Shown here one piece after another: positions 1 to 8,131 of a stretch of DNA of 64,000 nt. The stretch is from assembly GCA_934098295.1 (NCBI GenBank), contig CAKONV010000003.1, positions 101,322 to 165,321 of the forward strand, in the 5' to 3' direction. The notes beneath the pieces were generated by a model. It was not told the DNA's origin, did not search any database, and was given only the letters and a program-made list of their open reading frames with translations. The translations under genes and the position numbers were made by a program. This DNA comes from an uncultured Bacilli bacterium (GTDB taxonomy: Bacteria; Bacillota_I; Bacilli_A; ML615J-28; CAG-313). Position 1 is the stretch's first letter; every line of letters begins with the position of its first letter.

Positions 1-1
1 T

Positions 2-805
2 TATCACTGTTTAGATAATTCATTAATTGCTTGGCATGCTGGTGATGGAACTTCAATAAAATTTACTTGGTATAATACAGGCGTTAAAGCTACCGAAAAT
101 AAAAAACCAGTTTGGGGTGTTGTTAAAGATCAAGCTTCAAAAACCGGTTATTATTTCACTATAAATGGCGTTAAAACTACTTGTCAAGAAGTACCTATAG
201 AGGGGCTTACTTCTAGTGGTACTACAAAAACTTTAACAAATCCAGCCGATAGTTTTACTTTCTTTGGACCAGCTTGGAAAATTGTTGATGGAATGTATTA
301 TATGGGAAATACTTGGGCTTGTTTTACACAAGTATATAATGGAGCAATTTCAAGTAAAGGTGGTAACCGAAATTCTATTGGAATTGAAACAGCATGTAAT
401 AAAGGATCTGATTTATGGCTAACATATCAAAGAACCGCACAACTTGTAGCTCGTCTTTTAGACAATTATAAATTGGATTTAACAAGAGTTGTAGGTCATA
501 ATATGTTCTCTGGAAAAGATTGCCCACAAACATTGCTAGCCAATAATGGGGAATTATGGTATAAATTTATGGAATGCACCGAAGCTGAATTGGAACTTTA
601 CCAAAATTTATTAAAAGATGGAAATTACACGATTTCTGTTAAATCAAATGATCCAGATATATTAGATGATAATGGTAGAATTAAATTTATACCATTAGAA
701 ACAAGAAATGTAAGTTATACAATAAGTATTACTAATAAAACAACTAATGAAACAAGACAAGCAACTTTTGCGACAATGATCAAAGGAAAATACGTACAAG
801 AATAG
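2..805 (+). CDS. N-acetylmuramoyl-L-alanine amidase (Amidase_2 type), 5' end missing
   Basis: The frame is open from base 2, so the gene starts upstream of the window and about 267 codons are visible. The fold is that of the zinc-dependent amidase_2/PGRP family, which cuts the bond between muramic acid and the stem peptide of peptidoglycan. Signs are YH at the very start, SLIAWHAGDG, then SIGIETACNK and VVGHNMFSGKDCPQTLL, where the late His and the D-C-P motif belong to the zinc site and active site. A tail of about 85 residues with a short beta-rich region (YTISITNKTTNETRQATF) follows the catalytic domain. It is probably secreted, but the N-terminus is not seen. Family call is firm; the exact peptidoglycan role is not known. 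Confidence 0.85.
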   Translation, partial: YHCLDNSLIAWHAGDGTSIKFTWYNTGVKATENKKPVWGVVKDQASKTGYYFTINGVKTTCQEVPIEGLTSSGTTKTLTNPADSFTFFGPAWKIVDGMYYMGNTWACFTQVYNGAISSKGGNRNSIGIETACNKGSDLWLTYQRTAQLVARLLDNYKLDLTRVVGHNMFSGKDCPQTLLANNGELWYKFMECTEAELELYQNLLKDGNYTISVKSNDPDILDDNGRIKFIPLETRNVSYTISITNKTTNETRQATFATMIKGKYVQE

Positions 806-814
806 GTGTAAAAA

Positions 815-1303
815 ATGATTTATATGATGGTAGGCATTCAAGGGTCTGGAAAAACTACTCTTTCAAATGAATTATCTAAAAAATTGAACATTGAAATAGT
901 ATCTACGGATATGGTTAGAAAAAACAATAAAGGCATAAAAGAAAACTTAGTATGGGATGTGGTCTATAAAAGAATCGCAGAATTAGTAGATGAGGACAAA
1001 GACGTTATTTATGATGCTACAAATATCACGCCTAAGGTAAGAAAAAGACTTGTAGATGAAGTTGCCAAATATACCAATAAAAAGTTAACAATTGGTGTTT
1101 ATTACCTAGAAACAAATGTTGAAGAATGTCATAAAAGAATTGTTGAAAGAAACAAAAAAGCTTTAGAATTATATTTACCAGAAGAAGTAGTCTATAGTTT
1201 TTCATCATCATTAATAGAACCAACTCTTGATGAAGGTTTTGAATTTATAAGGTATGTAGAAAATGGAAAAGTCATTTGGGAAAAAAATAGATTTAGTAAA
1301 TAA
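815..1303 (+). CDS. AAA_33-type P-loop kinase
   Basis: A 162-residue protein opening with a Walker A loop GIQGSGKTTL at residues 7-16, then the STDMVRKN and YDATNITPKVRKRLVDE blocks of the AAA_33/polynucleotide kinase-like family. Such proteins phosphorylate small molecules or nucleic acid ends; the substrate here cannot be told. SD AGGTG lies just before ATG 815. The 3' end overlaps the next gene by 41 bp, suggesting translational coupling with the HD-domain protein. Confidence 0.75.
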   Translation: MIYMMVGIQGSGKTTLSNELSKKLNIEIVSTDMVRKNNKGIKENLVWDVVYKRIAELVDEDKDVIYDATNITPKVRKRLVDEVAKYTNKKLTIGVYYLETNVEECHKRIVERNKKALELYLPEEVVYSFSSSLIEPTLDEGFEFIRYVENGKVIWEKNRFSK

Positions 1304-1901
1304 ATTTGTTTATGAAGAACTAAAAAATGATTATAGTGGCCATGATATTTCTCATATTAACCGTGTTGTTAATAATGCTTATAAAATCTTAAAAAAAGAA
1401 AAAGGTAATATTTTAATAGTAATTACATCTTGTTATTTGCATGATTGTATTGATGAAAAACTATTTGCCGATCCATCAACACAAATATCAAAAATCCGTG
1501 ATTTATTAAATAATATTGGTTATAAAAACGACGAAATAGAAGAAATTATTTATATTATTGAACATGTTTCTTTTTCAAAAGGCAACATAGAAATGGTTGA
1601 TAACATAAACTTGAAGATTGTTCGTGATGCTGACCGATTAGATGCTTTAGGAGCAATAGGAATTATTAGATGCATTGAATACGGCAATAGTCGAAATAGA
1701 AAATTTTATGATGAAACAAATATTAAAAATATAAAAAATAAAACATCTTTTAACAAAATATCTAATACTTCTTTATCTCATTTTTATGAAAAACTATTGC
1801 TTTTAGAAAAATATATGCTAACATCAATGGGTAAGAAAATGGCTAAAAAAAGAACAAAATTCTTAAAAAAATTCTTATTAGAATTTTATAAAGAAATATA
1901 A
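1263..1901 (+). CDS. HD-domain phosphohydrolase-like protein
   Basis: 212 residues with the HD-superfamily metal ligands: GHDISHINRV (first His), CYLHDCID (the H-D pair) and VRDADRLDALGAIGIIR (last Asp). The family hydrolyses phosphate esters of nucleotides or related compounds and often resembles the YedJ/YpgQ group. The start overlaps the kinase gene by 41 bp and lacks a clear SD, so coupling is likely. A Lys-rich C-terminus (MAKKRTKFLKKF) ends the protein. The substrate is unknown. Confidence 0.75.
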   Translation: MEKSFGKKIDLVNKFVYEELKNDYSGHDISHINRVVNNAYKILKKEKGNILIVITSCYLHDCIDEKLFADPSTQISKIRDLLNNIGYKNDEIEEIIYIIEHVSFSKGNIEMVDNINLKIVRDADRLDALGAIGIIRCIEYGNSRNRKFYDETNIKNIKNKTSFNKISNTSLSHFYEKLLLLEKYMLTSMGKKMAKKRTKFLKKFLLEFYKEI

Positions 1902-1934
1902 TAATAGGAAATAATAGAATAATAAAAAAATATT

Positions 1935-1976
1935 AAATTAGGAAATAAACTAGTAATTTATTTCCTAATTTTTTGC
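1935..1976 (+). terminator. Rho-independent terminator after the HD gene
   Basis: A perfect 15-bp stem (AAATTAGGAAATAAA, 1935-1949, with TTTATTTCCTAATTT, 1957-1971) has a 7-base loop and a T run. The T run is shared with the next promoter's -35 box. Confidence 0.85.
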
Positions 1977-2001
1977 AAAAAACGTAAAAATATGCTATAC
2001 T
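1973..2001 (+). promoter_or_regulatory. Sigma-A promoter of traX-like gene
   Basis: TTGCAA (1973-1978), a 17-base spacer, and TATACT (1996-2001). It abuts the upstream terminator, so the two transcription units are cleanly separated. Confidence 0.75.
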
Positions 2002-2024
2002 AAAAATATTAAAGGGAAGAAATT

Positions 2025-2849
2025 ATGAATAAAAAAATTTATCAAATTTTTACATCATCAACTTTAAAAATAATCGCTATGATTTTGATGGTAATAGATC
2101 ATTTCGCCGTAATGTTTAGGTATTACATACCAATGAATTTTGAACTATTACACATAATATCAAGAATTTCTTTTCCTATTTTTGCTTATTTAATAGTAGA
2201 TGGCATTATATATTCAAAAAATAAATATTTATACGCTTTAAGAATGATTATTTTAGGTGTAGGAATATCAATAACAGAAATTTTAGTAGTTAAAACATAT
2301 TCTGGAAATATAATGTCAACGTTAGGGTTTATTACCTTAGGATTATGCTTGTTAGAAAATAAGAAGTGGTATATAAAAATATTAAGTATTTTTCCGTTAG
2401 CCCTTACCTTTTTTTCTGAACCAGTTTATAATATATTGCCATTTAAATGCCAATATTCATCATATGCGGTAATTAGTATCCTTGGATTTTATTTGTGTTA
2501 TAAATTAACATATTTAATATACGTAAAAAAACATGTCCAAATAATAGATGTAACAACTAAATATGAGTCACTATATGATTTTGTTAATTTAAGAAATATA
2601 ATTTCATCAATATTTTTTATTTTATTTAATATTGTTTGGTACTTTACAACTATTAAAACTAATTTTTGGAGTGAAGAAATTTCCAATATGCAACTCTTCT
2701 CTATGTTAACAGTAGTTTTCTTTCTTATGTATAATGGAAGAAGAGGATATAATAAGCCTTGGTTTAAATGGTTTTGTTATATATTTTATCCACTACAATT
2801 TGTTTTAGTTTATGTTTGTTTTTTTATTTATATTAATTATTTAAAATAA
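2025..2849 (+). CDS. TraX family membrane protein
   Basis: 274 residues and roughly eight membrane segments. The N-terminal signature LKIIAMILMVIDHFAVMF followed by ISRISFPIFAYLIVDG is the TraX family (PF05857). F-plasmid TraX N-acetylates pilin, and chromosomal homologues in Bacillota are presumed membrane acyltransferases of unknown substrate. SD AAGGGAAG precedes ATG 2025. It is a single gene with its own promoter, not in a conjugation locus. Confidence 0.8.
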   Translation: MNKKIYQIFTSSTLKIIAMILMVIDHFAVMFRYYIPMNFELLHIISRISFPIFAYLIVDGIIYSKNKYLYALRMIILGVGISITEILVVKTYSGNIMSTLGFITLGLCLLENKKWYIKILSIFPLALTFFSEPVYNILPFKCQYSSYAVISILGFYLCYKLTYLIYVKKHVQIIDVTTKYESLYDFVNLRNIISSIFFILFNIVWYFTTIKTNFWSEEISNMQLFSMLTVVFFLMYNGRRGYNKPWFKWFCYIFYPLQFVLVYVCFFIYINYLK

Positions 2850-2918
2850 AAAAGTAAACTGAAAGTAAACAATTTTGTTATTAAAACTAAAACGATACAA
2901 ATTAATGCAAAATTATGT

Positions 2919-2937
2919 TATAATGTGAATAAAGAGG
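2919..2937 (+). promoter_or_regulatory. -10 box and SD that fix the plsC start
   Basis: TATAAT at 2919-2924 is directly followed by an in-frame GTG at 2925, which therefore lies at or before the transcription start and cannot be the start codon. AAAGAGG (2931-2937) is the SD for ATG 2946. Confidence 0.6.
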
Positions 2938-2945
2938 AAAAAAAT

Positions 2946-3788
2946 ATGGTAAAAAGATGTATATTTATTTTAAGTATATTAATAACGATTTTGGTTGCTT
3001 TTATAGTGCCTATAGTTAGTCTAAAACAATTGTGGATTGTAGTCGTTACGTTAATAGCTAGTTATTTAGGATTAACAATAATATACTTTGTTTTTCTTTA
3101 TTTTGTGTCACTTACTATTGATATGAAAAAAGAATATGATTCCACGAATAAGTTTTATAATACATTATATTTTTTAACACTTGAATATTTAATTAGTGTT
3201 TCAAGAACAAAGTTAGTAGTTAAAGGAAAAGAAAAATTACCTAAAGAAAAATATTTATTGGTGTTTAATCATAAATCTCGTTTTGATCCAATTATTCAAT
3301 CTTATGTTTTAAGAAAAGACAATTTAGTTCAAATTTCTAAACCTGAAAATTTCAAAATTCCTTTAGGTGGTCCTTTTATGAAGAGATGTTGTAATCTTTC
3401 AATTGATAGAGACAACAATCGTAATGCATTAAAAACCATTTTAAAGGGAGCTGAATTTATTAGTAGCCAAAAATTTAGTATTGGTATTGCTCCAGAAGGA
3501 ACAAGAAATTTTGAAGAGGGATTGCTTCCGTTTAAATCAGGAAGTTTTAAAATGGCTTATAAAGCTAAATGTCCAGTAGTAATTTGTACAATGACAAATA
3601 CTTTTAATATTCATAAGAATTTTCCTTGGAAAAAAACAATTGTAGAAATGCATATTGTTGATGTCATCAAATACGATGAATTTAAAGATATGCCTACGCA
3701 TGAACTTGCCTATATGGTTCGTAGAAAAATGATTGAAGATTTAAATATAAAAGAGGAGAAAGAAGAAAGTGAATTACATATTATATAA
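2946..3788 (+). CDS. plsC: 1-acyl-sn-glycerol-3-phosphate acyltransferase (PlsC family)
   Basis: About 280 residues: two N-terminal membrane segments, then the acyltransferase domain with NHKSRFDP (the NHx4D catalytic motif) and APEGTRN (EGTR motif, glycerol-phosphate binding). It acylates lysophosphatidic acid to phosphatidic acid at the inner membrane face. The start at 2946 is chosen from the SD at 2931. The 3' end overlaps the lipid-kinase gene by 20 bp, so the operon is plsC, lipid kinase, DUF368, plsC. Confidence 0.85.
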   Translation: MVKRCIFILSILITILVAFIVPIVSLKQLWIVVVTLIASYLGLTIIYFVFLYFVSLTIDMKKEYDSTNKFYNTLYFLTLEYLISVSRTKLVVKGKEKLPKEKYLLVFNHKSRFDPIIQSYVLRKDNLVQISKPENFKIPLGGPFMKRCCNLSIDRDNNRNALKTILKGAEFISSQKFSIGIAPEGTRNFEEGLLPFKSGSFKMAYKAKCPVVICTMTNTFNIHKNFPWKKTIVEMHIVDVIKYDEFKDMPTHELAYMVRRKMIEDLNIKEEKEESELHII

Positions 3789-4617
3789 TAGTAAAGCCAA
3801 TGGTGCTAATAATGAAAATCAAATTAACGAATTTGTAAAAAAATTAACAGGTGAAAACGAATTAATCAATGTTTTAGGTATCGATGAATACAAAACATTC
3901 TTTGAAAAAATATCAGCAAGTGATAAAATTTACTTACTTGGTGGCGATGGAACCTTAAACCATTTTATAAATGATACTAAAGATTTGACTCTACCATGTG
4001 ATGTTTATTTCAGTGGAGCAGGCACTGGTAATGATTTTTTAAATGATACCAAAGATTTAATTAAGAATGATTGTGTTTTAATTAATGATTTAGTAAAAAA
4101 TTTACCTACAGTAACAGTTAATGGCAAAGATTATTTGTTCATTAATGGTGTTGGTTATGGTATCGATGGATATTGTTGTGAAGTTGCTGATAAACTTCAC
4201 GCCAAAGGAAAACAAAATGTTAATTACGCTGGTATTGCGATAAAAGGAATTTTGTTCCATTATAAAAGACCTAATGCAACTGTAACCGTTGATGGTGTAA
4301 CTAAAAAATATTATCGTGTATATTTAGCTCCAACAATGAAAGGACGCTATTATGGTGGAGGTATGATTGTCGCCCCTAACCAAAATAGAAATGCCAAAGA
4401 TTATAAAGTATCAACAGTACTACTTTATGGTAAAAGCCGTTTAGGAGCTTTAATGATTTTTCCAGGAATTTTTAAAGGCGAACATATCAAACACAAAGAT
4501 GCTGTTGAAGTTTTGACTGGTAATGAAATTGAAGTTACATTTGATCGTCCAACGGCTTTACAAATTGATGGTGAAACAATTTTAGGAGTAACAAATTATA
4601 AAGTAAGAACAAAGTAG
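3769..4617 (+). CDS. Diacylglycerol/lipid kinase family protein (YegS/DgkB-like)
   Basis: 282 residues with the lipid-kinase core YLLGGDGTLNHFIND (GGDGT nucleotide motif) and SGAGTGNDFLND, plus the C-terminal half with FDRPTALQIDGE. Family members phosphorylate diacylglycerol to phosphatidate or act on related lipids. GTG start at 3769, preceded by AGGAGAAAGAAG and coupled to plsC. Position between two PlsC-like acyltransferases supports a role in recycling lipid intermediates (inference). Confidence 0.85.
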   Translation: MNYILYNSKANGANNENQINEFVKKLTGENELINVLGIDEYKTFFEKISASDKIYLLGGDGTLNHFINDTKDLTLPCDVYFSGAGTGNDFLNDTKDLIKNDCVLINDLVKNLPTVTVNGKDYLFINGVGYGIDGYCCEVADKLHAKGKQNVNYAGIAIKGILFHYKRPNATVTVDGVTKKYYRVYLAPTMKGRYYGGGMIVAPNQNRNAKDYKVSTVLLYGKSRLGALMIFPGIFKGEHIKHKDAVEVLTGNEIEVTFDRPTALQIDGETILGVTNYKVRTK

Positions 4618-4626
4618 GTGAATGGA

Positions 4627-5517
4627 TTGAAAAAACTCATAATCTATTTAGAAGGAATTTTACTTGGATTTGTGAGTTTGGCAATTCCAGGACTTAGTGC
4701 TAGTACAATCGCTTTAGAAATAGATATATACTATGATATGATTGATGCCATTAGCAATATATTTAAAAAATTTAAAAAAAGTATTGTATTTTTAGCTATT
4801 TTAATTGCTGGTTATGCTACTGGTTGCTTTTTAGGAGCTATCTCAATAACAACGGCTTATAAAGCTTTTCCCCTTGTTGTAGTTTTAACTATCCTTGGAT
4901 TTGTTGTTGGTGGTATGCCTGAAATGATAAAAAAGATGATTGATGATTTTAAAAAAATATCATGTTGGATAGTCTTAATAGTAATAACCATTTTAATTAT
5001 TCTTTTTTCTATGGTTGTAACGGAAGGACAAAGAATAACATTTGTTGATATGAAAATTGTCGATTATATTATTCTCTTTTTTGTTGGTTTCATCACTGCT
5101 TCAACTTTGGTAATTCCAGGAGTAGATTTTGCGGTTGTGCTTTTATCACTAGGTTATTATTATGCTTTCACGGATTTAATCGCTAATATTTTTGATTTTA
5201 GTATGATTGGTGAGCACTTATTAATCTTAGGAATATATTTAGTAGGATATGGAATTGGAACTTTTTTATTTTCTAAAGTTATAAAAATATTGATGAATAA
5301 ATATCCTTCACAAGCAAATTTCGCATCATTTGCGTTTGTTTTAACAGCACCATTTATTGTTATTGAGAAGTGTGTTGTAGAAAATGAAAATTTCACTTAT
5401 ACTAATACTCAATTAGTTGTTGGTATTATATTGTTTGTAATTGGTTTCTTATTAATTTTTTTTGCTCCTAAGGTTTTAAAGAACTTAAAAAACAAACAAA
5501 GAAAAAGAAAGAGTTAA
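4627..5517 (+). CDS. DUF368 family, probable undecaprenyl-phosphate translocase (PopT)
   Basis: About 296 residues with around eight membrane helices. LEGILLGFVSLAIPGLSASTIALEI and the second repeat ITASTLVIPGVDFAVVLLSLGYYY are the two inverted-repeat motifs of DUF368, which has been shown in other bacteria to flip undecaprenyl phosphate back across the membrane. A GTG at 4618 lies inside the SD (AGGTG, 4616-4620), so TTG at 4627, six bases downstream, is the better start. The gene follows the lipid kinase by a few bases within one operon. Confidence 0.8.
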   Translation: MKKLIIYLEGILLGFVSLAIPGLSASTIALEIDIYYDMIDAISNIFKKFKKSIVFLAILIAGYATGCFLGAISITTAYKAFPLVVVLTILGFVVGGMPEMIKKMIDDFKKISCWIVLIVITILIILFSMVVTEGQRITFVDMKIVDYIILFFVGFITASTLVIPGVDFAVVLLSLGYYYAFTDLIANIFDFSMIGEHLLILGIYLVGYGIGTFLFSKVIKILMNKYPSQANFASFAFVLTAPFIVIEKCVVENENFTYTNTQLVVGIILFVIGFLLIFFAPKVLKNLKNKQRKRKS

Positions 5518-5521
5518 AAAA

Positions 5522-6241
5522 ATGCTTAGATTTTATGTAACAATTATCTTTCATTTGCATTTAGTAATATATTATACAATTCAAATGAAAAGGTATATTA
5601 AAAATAAAAAATATAACGTTAATGACCGTTATCAATATGGAAGAAAAATTGTTAAAAAAATAACAAAACTTGGAAGAATAACTGTTAAAACGTTTGGGTT
5701 AGAAAACTTACCTAGAGAAAATGGATATGTTATGTATTCAAATCATCAAGGTAAATATGATGCTTTAGGTATAATTGTAGATAGTGAAAGGCCATTATCG
5801 GTTGTTATTGATAAAAAAGTTGTTAATAATGTAATGCTTAAATCTTTTTTGACTCTTCTTAATTCTAAAGCATTGGATAAGACAAATTTTAGAAAAGGTA
5901 TAGAACTATTTCATCAAATTGAAGAAGAAATAAAAAATGGTAGTAATTATTTGATTTTTCCCGAGGGAAAATATACCGATAATAAAAATAATCTTCAAGA
6001 ATTTCATACGGGTTGTATGCGTTTCTTACAAAACACTAAATGCCCAGTAGTTCCTATTACCCTTTTTAATACTTATAAGGTTTATGGAATTAATTCTTTA
6101 AAAAAAGTTTCTTGTGAAGTTCATTATTTAAAACCAATATACTATGAGGAATACAAGGATTTAAATAAGAATGAAATAGCTGATCTTATAAAATCAAGAA
6201 TTCAAAATAAATTAGATGAACTTAAAAATCATTTATTGTAA
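5522..6241 (+). CDS. Second PlsC-family acyltransferase
   Basis: 239 residues. An N-terminal membrane segment precedes an acyltransferase core with SNHQGKYDALG (NHx4D) and FPEGKYTDN, a variant of the EGTR block in which T-R is K-Y. It has diverged from the 2946 gene, so the acceptor or acyl donor may differ. It is last in the lipid operon and is followed by a terminator. Confidence 0.8.
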   Translation: MLRFYVTIIFHLHLVIYYTIQMKRYIKNKKYNVNDRYQYGRKIVKKITKLGRITVKTFGLENLPRENGYVMYSNHQGKYDALGIIVDSERPLSVVIDKKVVNNVMLKSFLTLLNSKALDKTNFRKGIELFHQIEEEIKNGSNYLIFPEGKYTDNKNNLQEFHTGCMRFLQNTKCPVVPITLFNTYKVYGINSLKKVSCEVHYLKPIYYEEYKDLNKNEIADLIKSRIQNKLDELKNHLL

Positions 6242-6261
6242 CATCTTTTTGTAAGGTTAAA

Positions 6262-6306
6262 AAAATTAGGATTGAGTGGTCAAAATACTTAATCTTAATT
6301 TTTTTT
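6262..6306 (+). terminator. Terminator of the lipid operon
   Basis: AAAATTAGGATTGAGT (6262-6277) pairs with ACTTAATCTTAATTTT (6287-6302) with two G-U pairs, followed by T residues. Confidence 0.8.
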
Positions 6307-6333
6307 ATTAAAAATGGTTAAAGATATATCTTC

Positions 6334-6362
6334 TTGCAATAATGTAATAAAAATGGTATAAT
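6334..6362 (+). promoter_or_regulatory. Sigma-A promoter of the ABC exporter operon
   Basis: TTGCAA (6334-6339), 17-base spacer, TATAAT (6357-6362). SD AGGAGG at 6395-6400 selects the GTG at 6412. Confidence 0.8.
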
Positions 6363-6411
6363 ATGTGAATGAAAAAAAATAATAAGTATATATGAGGAGG
6401 TTTCAAAAAAA

Positions 6412-8130
6412 GTGAAAAGAATGTTAAAATATTTTAAGTTTTATAAAAAAGAAACTATTCTAGCTCCTTTGTTTAAACTTTTAGAGGCATTATTAGAATT
6501 ATTAATTCCTATTTTAGTTGCTAAAATTATTGATGATGGTATAGCTAATGGCGATAAAGGCTTAATAATAAGAATGGTAATCATAATGATTGTTTGCGGA
6601 ATTGTTGGTTTAGCATTTTCAATTTTAGGACAATATTTTTCAGCTAAGTGTGCGGTTGGATATGTTACTGTTTTACGACACGATTTATTTAATCATTTGG
6701 AGCATTTACGATTTTCAGATATAGATAATTTAGGAACATCTAGTATGATAACGAGAATGACAAGTGATGTGAATCAAGTCCAAACAGGTATAAATCTTAC
6801 CTTGAGATTATTTTTAAGATCACCGTTTGTTGTATTTGGTGCTGCCATTATGGGTACAATTCTAGCACCTCAAATTTCTTATGTTTTCTGGATTGCTATT
6901 CCCGTTTTATCGGTTGTAATTTTTGGTATTATGCTAATTACAATGCCAATGCATAAGAATGTACAAGAAAACTTAGATGAAGTTGTAAAACAAACAAGAG
7001 AAAATTTAACTGGTGTAAGAGTGCTAAGAGCTTTCACTCAAGAAAAAGAAGAAATAAACACTTATGGAACAAAAATTAGAAAATTAGAAAAATCTCAAAA
7101 TAAAGTTGGTAATATTTCTAATATTATGAATCCTTTAACTTATATTATCATAAACATCGCTATAATTGCCTTAATTTATGTTGGTGGTATTAAAGTAAAT
7201 AGTGGTTTATTAAAACAAGGTGAAGTTATTGCTTTATATAATTATATGTCACAAATTTTAGTAGAATTAATAAAGCTTGCTAATTTAATTATTACCATGA
7301 CTAAATCAATTGCTTGTTCAAAACGTATAGCTAAAATTTTTGATATCAATACAAACGTTGAAATTGTAGAAAGTACTAAAAATGAACAACTTCCTTATAT
7401 TTGTTATGACCATGTAAGCTTGTGTTATAATAACGCTTCTTGCGATTCTCTATCAGATATAACTTTAAATATTGAAAAAGGAGAAACTATTGGTATTATT
7501 GGCGGAACTGGTAGTGGTAAATCATCACTTGTTAATTTATTGCCAAGATTTTATGATGCAACAGGCGGTTGTCTTTATTTAGATGGTAAAGATATTAAAA
7601 GTTATACACCAACAGAATTAAGAGAAAAAATTGGTATTGTTCTTCAAAAAGCTGTTTTATTTAAAGGAACAATTAAAGAAAACTTAGAATGGGGTAGAAA
7701 TAATCCAACCGATGAAGAACTAGAAGAAGCATGTCGTGTAAGCCAAGCCTTAAATGTTGTTAGTAAAAAAGAAAACGGAATGGATTCTATTGTTGAACAG
7801 AATGGTAGAAACTTCTCTGGTGGTGAACGCCAAAGATTATCAATTGCGAGAGCTCTAATTAAAAAACCTGAAATTTTGATTTTGGATGATTCATCAAGTG
7901 CTCTTGATTATCAAACTGATGCTCTTTTGAGAAAAGCTATTAAAGAGTTAGATTATAAACCAACCGTATTGATTGTTTCTCAAAGAACTACATCTATTCA
8001 AAATGCTTCCAAAATTGCTGTACTTGATGATGGTAAATTAGTTGGCTTTGATACACATGATAATTTATTAAAGAATTGTTTGGTATATCAAGAAATTTAT
8101 TATTCACAATTTAAGAATGGAGGTAAATAA
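6412..8130 (+). CDS. ABC exporter half-transporter, degenerate ATP site subunit
   Basis: 572 residues: six-helix exporter membrane domain (residues 15-310) then a nucleotide-binding domain. Walker A GGTGSGKSS and signature FSGGERQRLS are intact. The Walker B is ILILDDSSSALD, with Asp in place of the catalytic Glu, and the switch is IVSQRTTS, with Gln in place of His. This is the pattern of the non-catalytic half of heterodimeric exporters (BmrC/TM287-like). GTG start chosen because AGGAGG lies 11 bases upstream. The partner follows after one base. Confidence 0.9.
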   Translation: MKRMLKYFKFYKKETILAPLFKLLEALLELLIPILVAKIIDDGIANGDKGLIIRMVIIMIVCGIVGLAFSILGQYFSAKCAVGYVTVLRHDLFNHLEHLRFSDIDNLGTSSMITRMTSDVNQVQTGINLTLRLFLRSPFVVFGAAIMGTILAPQISYVFWIAIPVLSVVIFGIMLITMPMHKNVQENLDEVVKQTRENLTGVRVLRAFTQEKEEINTYGTKIRKLEKSQNKVGNISNIMNPLTYIIINIAIIALIYVGGIKVNSGLLKQGEVIALYNYMSQILVELIKLANLIITMTKSIACSKRIAKIFDINTNVEIVESTKNEQLPYICYDHVSLCYNNASCDSLSDITLNIEKGETIGIIGGTGSGKSSLVNLLPRFYDATGGCLYLDGKDIKSYTPTELREKIGIVLQKAVLFKGTIKENLEWGRNNPTDEELEEACRVSQALNVVSKKENGMDSIVEQNGRNFSGGERQRLSIARALIKKPEILILDDSSSALDYQTDALLRKAIKELDYKPTVLIVSQRTTSIQNASKIAVLDDGKLVGFDTHDNLLKNCLVYQEIYYSQFKNGGK

Positions 8131-8131
8131 A

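Noticed and set aside
2925..2946. GTG 2925 as the plsC start
   Set aside because: It directly follows the -10 box, so it would be outside or at the very edge of the transcript, and the SD is downstream of it.
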